A stretch of 30,799 nucleotides of DNA, from positions 1-30,799 of the forward strand of contig JAVYAJ010000016.1 in assembly GCA_032229885.1 (NCBI GenBank), read 5' to 3'. Below are positions 26,195 to 30,799 of the stretch, piece after piece; positions within the stretch are counted from its first letter, which is position 1; each line of letters opens with the position of its first letter. The position numbers were made by a program, and so were the translations under genes. This stretch comes from Anammoximicrobium sp032229885. Its GTDB lineage: Bacteria; Planctomycetota; Planctomycetia; Pirellulales; Pirellulaceae. The notes under the pieces are model-generated. The model had not been told where the DNA came from, made no database searches, and worked only from the letters and a program-made list of their open reading frames with translations.

Positions 26195-26204
26195 GAAACG
26201 TTTC
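26195..26204. promoter_or_regulatory. GAAACGTTTC palindrome upstream of the octaheme gene
   Basis: A perfect 10-bp palindrome about 50 bases before the octaheme cytochrome start, in the 203-bp gap after the NrfD gene. It could be an operator half or part of a dispersed repeat (AGGTGTCAGAAACGTTTC context). Only the palindrome itself is certain. Confidence 0.25.
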
Positions 26205-26255
26205 GGTCAATCGGTGCTGCCGCCCAAGGCAGCTTGGCCAGGGAGTGAGATTGCC

Positions 26256-27758
26256 ATGACTCGACATTCTGGGATTGCCATTCATTGCGGCCTGGTTTTC
26301 GCATTGCTACTGAGCGTCGGCGTTCGACCTGCGACGACGTTCGGCCAGGCCTGGGGGCTGCCGACGATGTCGGCGGAAACCAAAGCCTGTGTCGGTTGCC
26401 ACAAGAGCGCCACGATGGCTGTCTATCAGCAATGGGGCAACAGTAAGCACTATCGGGCCAATGTGGGTTGCTACGAGTGCCACATGGCGCAGGAAGGCGA
26501 ACCGGATGCATTCCTCCACGAGGGCGCCTGGATCGCCACGATCGTATCGCCCAAAGACTGTGCCCGATGCCACGCCAAGGAATCAGAAGAGTTCGCGAAC
26601 TCGCACCATTCCAAGGGGGCGCGGATCCTCGGGTCGTTGGACAACACACTGGCCGAAGTCGTCGAAGGCGATCGGGGCATGGTGACGGCCAGCTTTCCAC
26701 AAGGGGTCAGTTCCGCCGCGGTCAGCGGCTGCTGGCAGTGCCACGGCGGCGAAGTCAAGGTCCTGTCCGGCGGCAAGCTCGATCCGGCCACTTGGCCCAA
26801 TACGGGCATCGGCCGCATCAATCCCGACGGCTCCGAAGGCTCCTGCTCGGCCTGCCATAGCCGGCATTCATTTTCGGCGGCTCAAGCCCGCCATCCGGAC
26901 AACTGCGGCAAATGCCACATGGGGCCCGATCACCCTCAGATGGAGATCTATTACGAATCGAAACACGGCATCGCGTTTCGCGCGTTTCGCGACGAGATGA
27001 ACATGAACTCGGCGAAATGGGTCGTCGGCGAAGACTATCATCACGCGCCGACCTGCGCGACCTGCCACATGAGCGCCACCCCGGATCGGCCCGCCACCGC
27101 CGATCACGCGGCCAAACCCGGGTTGCCCGTGTCGCACGATGTGGGAATGCGGATCAGCTGGAACAACCGGCCGGAGGTCTCGATTCGACCGGAAATCAGC
27201 GACAAGAAGCTGGGCCTTTCGGGTGCGGAGGTCAACTGGGAAACGCGCCGCGACAATATGAAGATGGTCTGCTTGAATTGCCATGCGGAACAGTGGGTCG
27301 CCAATTTCTATGTTCAATACGACAGCCTGTTGACCCAGTACCACACCAAGTTCGCCGAGCCGGGCAAGGCGTTGTACGAGTTGGCCAAACCACTGATGAA
27401 GCCCGTCCAGTTCTCGAACCAGTTGGATTGGACCTGGTACGAGCTGTGGCATCACGAAGGCCGTCGCGCCCGCCATGGCGCGTCGATGATGGGGCCCGAC
27501 TATACGCACTGGCACGGGACTTATGAGGTCGCGAAGCACTTCTACGCCAAGATGGTGCCCGAACTGGAACAGTTGATCGAGGTCGGCAACGCGTCGGAAG
27601 ACGGCGCGAAAAAGACCGCCTCTCAGACGCTGAAGAAAAAACTCGACGAGGTGCTCAACTCGCCCAGCCATCGCTGGTATCTGGACAAGATGGATGCGTC
27701 GGAACGCGACGAACGTCGCGCCCGGCAGGACGAGTTTTTAAAACGCTACGGCAAGTGA
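26256..27758 (+). CDS. Octaheme cytochrome c of the hydroxylamine-oxidoreductase (HAO) type
   Basis: A 500-aa exported protein with a Sec signal (about residues 8-30, FGQA). Eight CxxCH sites are visible: Cys45-His49, Cys72-His76, Cys102-His106, Cys159-His163, Cys197-His201, Cys217-His221, Cys267-His271 and Cys339-His343. The C-terminal segment HHEGRRARHGASMMGPDYTH, continuing WHGTYEVAKHFY, matches the helical bundle that follows the last haem in HAO-family proteins. In HAO the fourth haem is the catalytic P460; here that is Cys159-His163 (CWQCHGG). Tyr416, Tyr423 and Tyr430 are candidates for the P460 cross-linking tyrosine, which oxidative HAOs have and reductive ones lack; only alignment can tell. 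There is no C-terminal membrane anchor. GGGAGTGAG precedes the ATG at 26256. The context suggests exchange with the quinone pool through the NrfD module. Octaheme nitrite or tetrathionate reductase families are alternatives. Confidence 0.85.
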   Translation: MTRHSGIAIHCGLVFALLLSVGVRPATTFGQAWGLPTMSAETKACVGCHKSATMAVYQQWGNSKHYRANVGCYECHMAQEGEPDAFLHEGAWIATIVSPKDCARCHAKESEEFANSHHSKGARILGSLDNTLAEVVEGDRGMVTASFPQGVSSAAVSGCWQCHGGEVKVLSGGKLDPATWPNTGIGRINPDGSEGSCSACHSRHSFSAAQARHPDNCGKCHMGPDHPQMEIYYESKHGIAFRAFRDEMNMNSAKWVVGEDYHHAPTCATCHMSATPDRPATADHAAKPGLPVSHDVGMRISWNNRPEVSIRPEISDKKLGLSGAEVNWETRRDNMKMVCLNCHAEQWVANFYVQYDSLLTQYHTKFAEPGKALYELAKPLMKPVQFSNQLDWTWYELWHHEGRRARHGASMMGPDYTHWHGTYEVAKHFYAKMVPELEQLIEVGNASEDGAKKTASQTLKKKLDEVLNSPSHRWYLDKMDASERDERRARQDEFLKRYGK

Positions 27759-28238
27759 TGCGCGCCGCGCCCCGGAGCCGCTGCCCGCCCCTGGGCCTCC
27801 GACCCTGAAACATCGTCCAGGGTGGGACGATATCTGGCAGGGCGGTGACGCTGGAGGGCCATGCTTCGTCGTGGCCTTCGCCTGATGGGACGCGACGGAG
27901 CGCGTCCCATCAGGACGGCGCGTTTTTCGATGGTCGCCGTCCAGCCATTTCGCTTATCAGTTGACCGCGTCCAGATCGTGCTTCTTCGTTCTTCTGACAA
28001 TCGGCGACGGCCTCGCGTTTCTGATGCCATCGATCCCTGGCGCCTGGCGCAGATTCCGACAGGCTCATCAGGCGAGCCAACGCCTGGGACCAGTCCTGTT
28101 GGAGAACGCTTTGCGTGTCCATCGCAGCCGCGCGAGGTCACGGCCAAAGGTTAGGACAACCGCGAGTGTCAGGCCGCCGGACCTTCGTGCACTGACGCGT
28201 CCGACCATTCAAAATTAGGATGGGACGACGCGCGAGGC
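27759..28238. other. Intergenic stretch between convergent genes, with a strong hairpin
   Basis: About 480 bp between the octaheme cytochrome gene and the degenerate protease gene. It holds the 14-bp-stem hairpin at 27881-27914 and only chance open frames. Confidence 0.6.
27881..27914 (+). terminator. 14-bp perfect hairpin, repeat copy 2 and possible terminator
   Basis: CCTGATGGGACGCG (27881-27894) and CGCGTCCCATCAGG (27901-27914) pair perfectly around the loop ACGGAG. A TTTTT run begins 8 bases beyond the stem (27923), so it could terminate the cytochrome transcript, although the gap is longer than usual. Its core (27889-27908) is identical to the repeat at 1463-1482, so it also belongs to a dispersed family. 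Confidence 0.55.
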
Positions 28239-29225
28239 TCAGTTCGCGGCCTTGGCGCTGACCAGTTCGCCGGACTTCAACTTTTCCAAGATCGGCCGGA
28301 CGACGTTGGTAGGCAACGCATAGCTGGCCACGCGGTTGGCGCGGGCGATGTTGATGCCGACCACCTTGCCGTCCAGATCGACGACCGGCCCGCCACACTG
28401 GTTCGGTTGCAAGACCGTATCGTGCTGCAGCGCCAGCGAAAATCCGGTGCGCCGCTTGCTCAATCGTCCGCCGATCTCCTCTTGAAATGTCTCGCCATTG
28501 GCGATCTCCATCATATCGAGCAATTCGACGGCCAATGTCAGCGATTGATCGCCTCGCTGGACGTGCACTTGGACGCTGTCCCCCGTGCGGCGTCCGCGAA
28601 TCGTCTGAACCACGCTTTGCCGCGTCTTGACTGGAACGCCGTCGAGTTGGGTGATGACGTCATTCGGCTTCAGCCCGGCTTTTGCGGCCCCGCTGTGCGG
28701 CAGCACCTCGCGAACCACCGGCCCGGCGTCGCTCTCTTCGATGATGACGCCCAACGCGGGCATTCGTCGCGGGATCACGCGGGGCGAAACGCTGACCACG
28801 CCGATGGACAGCGGGATGGACTCGAGGCCGGGCGTCGCCAACCAACTGCCCACCGCGGGCGGCGCGTCTTGGCTCCAACTGACCGCCGGCAGTCCCTCGG
28901 CAGGGATCTTCAATAAAGCCAAATCGTCGTCGTCGCTGACCCCGAGCAGTTTTGCTTCGAGCTGACGTCCGTCGTACAGGTGGCAGACAATCGTGCCGGA
29001 TAGCTCGCTGGCCTTGGTCAGGATCAAGCCATCCGCGCCCACAATCGTCCCCAGCGCCGCTCGTCGTCCGTCGCACAGAACGCGGACCGTGCTGTGCGCC
29101 GGCGTGTCGACCGCTTCGCGAAACGCGCTCTTGACCGTATACGCTCCGCGTTCGGTGACGTCGGTCGCATGCACGGTGAACGCTCCCACGGCCAACGCAA
29201 TCCAGCAAAACGTCCGCATCGTCAT
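28239..29225 (-). CDS. Degenerate trypsin-like protein with an inserted PDZ domain
   Basis: A 328-aa protein with an N-terminal signal peptide (residues 3-20). Residues 35-150 follow the HtrA-type protease core. The position of the catalytic His is Ser73 (ILTKAS instead of LTNAH), the Asp is kept (Asp101 in DDDDLALLKI), and the usual GNSGGP is NQCGGP with Cys277 at the nucleophile. A PDZ domain at about 155-235 (GPVVREVLPHSGAAKAGLKP, NDVITQLDG) lies between the GVVSVSPR strand and the QCGGPVVDLDGKVVGI segment, inside the protease fold, whereas in HtrA it follows the protease. Proteolysis by the usual mechanism is unlikely; a binding role or unusual cysteine chemistry is possible. The start at 29225 has GAGGG about 8 bases upstream; 29219 is an alternative. 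It lies 166 bp after the intact protease gene on the same strand. Confidence 0.8.
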   Translation of the reverse strand: MTMRTFCWIALAVGAFTVHATDVTERGAYTVKSAFREAVDTPAHSTVRVLCDGRRAALGTIVGADGLILTKASELSGTIVCHLYDGRQLEAKLLGVSDDDDLALLKIPAEGLPAVSWSQDAPPAVGSWLATPGLESIPLSIGVVSVSPRVIPRRMPALGVIIEESDAGPVVREVLPHSGAAKAGLKPNDVITQLDGVPVKTRQSVVQTIRGRRTGDSVQVHVQRGDQSLTLAVELLDMMEIANGETFQEEIGGRLSKRRTGFSLALQHDTVLQPNQCGGPVVDLDGKVVGINIARANRVASYALPTNVVRPILEKLKSGELVSAKAAN

Positions 29226-29360
29226 CGTTTCGCCCTCATTAAACAGGCTGTTGTTCGACCGGTCCGCCAGTTTCGCGCACCGCGCACGAGGCGACGCACC
29301 CTAGCGAATCGTCCGCTCGCCACGCGGTAGGAACCGAGCCTCGCGCGGCGTTATGCGTAC

Positions 29361-29392
29361 GACGGGCGGCGACGTTGGCGCCAACGCCCGTC
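29361..29392 (-). terminator. Hairpin overlapping the end of the intact protease gene
   Basis: Outer arms GACGGGC (29361-29367) and GCCCGTC (29386-29392) enclose the perfect palindrome CGTTGGCGCCAACG (29373-29386). It begins at the stop codon of the protease gene. No T-run follows on the minus strand, so it may be an attenuating or stabilising structure, or another dispersed repeat. Confidence 0.35.
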
Positions 29393-30420
29393 TACCGCTC
29401 GCGTTCTCCGATCACGACCTTGATCTGTTTGTGTTGCTCGCCGCGGATCAGTTCGAGCGATACCTCGGCGCCGGATTGACAGTCGCCGACGTACGTCTGC
29501 AGGGCGGCGAAATTGTGCACCGGTTTGCCGTCGAACTTCAGAATCACATCGCCGGTCCGAACGCCGGCTTTTTCCGCCGGACTGCCAGGCAAGACCTGGG
29601 CGATCTTCGCGCCCTTTGCCTCAGGCTCGCCCTGGACGCCTAGATAAGGGCCACGTCCGGGAAGATTTCCCCAGGCGTCGCCCGCCACCAGTCGGTCCCA
29701 AGCTTCGACATACGCCGCGACCGGCACATGCACGTTGGCTGTCAAAAATCGCCCGATCCGGCTATTGATCCCGATCACCCGACCTTGCATGTCGAACAAC
29801 GGCCCGCCGGAATCGCCCCCGATCAGCGTACAATCGGTCGTCAGGCTGGATTGGTCCGTCAGCAAGACTCGACCGATCCGCACGACGGGCGCCCGCCCTT
29901 CCTCGAAACCGCCGGGGTGCCCGGTCGCCAGACACCATTGGCCGACGTTGACGTGTTCCGCTTTGGCCAATTCGGCATACGGCCATGGTCCGTCGCCGTC
30001 GATCTTGACCAGCCCCGCATCGAGCGTGCGATGCAGCCCCAAGGATCGACCAGGAACGGTCCTGCCGTCCGGCAAGATGATGTTCGCCCGCCGCTTCGGC
30101 GATCCGGCGACGTGCGCGGCCGTCAAGACATAGCCATCTGCGCTGATGATCACCCCGCTGCCGTGAGACGAACCGATCACAATCCCGACGGTGCAACTGA
30201 TGACTTTGGCCGACAACTGCCGCTGGTGCTGTTCCATTGCCCGCAAGTCGGCTAGATTTGCCGGCGAGCCGCCGTCGAAAATCTTCTTCAGCTCGGCCGA
30301 CGGGATCGTGGTCGTGATGTCCTCGGAGCGCACGGGCCAGCACGGAACGAGGCAGACCAACAGACTCCAGATCGACGCGGACCGCGCGATCCTGTGCGCA
30401 AGTAGGCGACGTTTATTCAT
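29392..30420 (-). CDS. Secreted trypsin-like serine protease with C-terminal PDZ domain (HtrA/DegP-like)
   Basis: A 342-aa protein with a signal peptide (about residues 13-31) and an S1C/HtrA-type protease domain at about 72-240. The triad is complete: His103 in VLTAAHVAG, Asp134 in HRTLDAGLVKI, and Ser204 in GGDSGGPLFD. A single PDZ domain spans about 258-340 (GPYLGVQG, AKIAQVLPGSPAEKAGVRTG, DVILKFDGKP). HtrA proteins degrade or refold damaged envelope proteins. The chosen start at 30420 follows a weak GGGATGGA; 30432 (MDDSMNKRR) is an alternative, and the open frame to 30630 is unlikely to be translated because it would bury the signal. Presence of only one PDZ and the short L-loop region fit DegS/planctomycete single-PDZ types. 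It is followed by the degenerate paralogue. Confidence 0.88.
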   Translation of the reverse strand: MNKRRLLAHRIARSASIWSLLVCLVPCWPVRSEDITTTIPSAELKKIFDGGSPANLADLRAMEQHQRQLSAKVISCTVGIVIGSSHGSGVIISADGYVLTAAHVAGSPKRRANIILPDGRTVPGRSLGLHRTLDAGLVKIDGDGPWPYAELAKAEHVNVGQWCLATGHPGGFEEGRAPVVRIGRVLLTDQSSLTTDCTLIGGDSGGPLFDMQGRVIGINSRIGRFLTANVHVPVAAYVEAWDRLVAGDAWGNLPGRGPYLGVQGEPEAKGAKIAQVLPGSPAEKAGVRTGDVILKFDGKPVHNFAALQTYVGDCQSGAEVSLELIRGEQHKQIKVVIGERER

Positions 30421-30432
30421 CGAATCGTCCAT

Positions 30433-30799
30433 CCCAACAGGTGTTAACACGATGTTGCGCGAGCGACTGGGACGGTCGACACGCGTGCCAAGCCTCTCTG
30501 CTGCGTCTCGATCGAGCGCACAGACGGATCGCTGAGCCGTTAACTCGCACACATTGCGAATGATCGAGAAACTGGGAAGAACACAAAGCATATCCAAATG
30601 GATACACAATTGACACGGAATTGTAAACAATCATTGACATTTTATGCGCGATCGTCGCAGACAAAACCAGCCCAGCCGGGGATTCGTCACAGCGCGACAG
30701 TGCACCGACGACTGACCACCGACGACTGACCACCGACGACTGACCACCGACGACTGACCACCGACGACTGACCACCGACGACTGACCACCGACGACTGA
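30433..30799. other. Upstream region of the protease gene, AT-rich, then tandem repeat
   Basis: 30540-30660 is the second AT-rich island in the window and probably holds the minus-strand promoter of the protease gene. A minus-strand TTTACA, 17-bp spacer and TATCCA is the best but weak match near 30600-30630. An ATTGTAAACAAT inverted repeat lies there too. The tandem repeat begins at 30703. No gene is seen. Confidence 0.4.
30703..30799. repeat. 14-bp tandem repeat, about 6.9 copies, running off the window
   Basis: The unit CACCGACGACTGAC repeats without mismatch from 30703 to the last base; the final copy is cut at 13 bases by the window edge. On the minus strand it reads GTCAGTCGTCGGTG. The unit length is not a multiple of three and no gene spans it. 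Replication-slippage repeats of this type occur between genes; the true copy number is unknown. Confidence 0.9.

Noticed and set aside
30703..30799. CRISPR array
   Set aside because: The repeat unit is 14 bp with no spacers between copies and no cas genes in the window.

Overview
The window is GC-rich, tightly packed chromosomal DNA that looks like a member of the Planctomycetota, most likely a Pirellulales-type lineage or metagenome-assembled genome. Four things point there: paired BatA/von Willebrand A membrane proteins, the short zinc-ribbon protein, PDZ proteases with unusual layouts, and intergenic palindromic repeats whose spurious translation reads NPKRQRG or DATERVP. The taxonomic call is inference; no rRNA or complete tRNA gene is present to test it.

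Layout. 138-685 (minus): an HTH protein fused to a GxxExxY-like domain, broken by a one-base frameshift. 686-1751: repeat-rich DNA without a convincing gene. 1752-5580 (plus): dapA, a sugar-phosphate isomerase/epimerase-like TIM barrel, a deoxyribosyltransferase-like protein and rlmN; the last two overlap by ATGA. 5562-7223 (minus): a Na+/phosphate-cotransporter-like protein that overlaps the end of rlmN. 7673-9505 (minus): a B12-binding-type radical SAM protein. 9750-15773 (plus): a four-gene operon in which each gene overlaps the next by ATGA: Rieske ferredoxin, BatA/VWA membrane protein, VWA/GATase-like membrane protein, ABC-2-type permease. 16271-19981 (plus): a lipoprotein, a large secreted protein of unknown function and a 70-aa zinc ribbon. 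20543-22189 (minus): a secreted TPR protein. 23151-27758 (plus): a respiratory module. 28239-30420 (minus): two PDZ trypsin-like proteins. 30703-30799: a 14-bp tandem repeat running off the end.

The most interesting unit is the respiratory module: a tetraheme cytochrome c, a Tat-exported four-cluster ferredoxin, an NrfD-type quinol-interacting membrane protein, and an octaheme cytochrome of the hydroxylamine-oxidoreductase type. The first three are translationally coupled; the fourth follows after about 200 bp. The layout resembles NrfABCD, with an octaheme HAO-like enzyme where the pentaheme NrfA would be. I infer a quinone-pool-linked periplasmic enzyme acting on nitrogen or sulfur oxy-compounds; substrate and direction are not fixed by sequence.

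Second in interest is the protease pair: 29392-30420 has an intact His-Asp-Ser triad, while its neighbour 28239-29225 has Ser at the His position and Cys at the Ser position, with its PDZ domain inserted inside the protease fold rather than after it.
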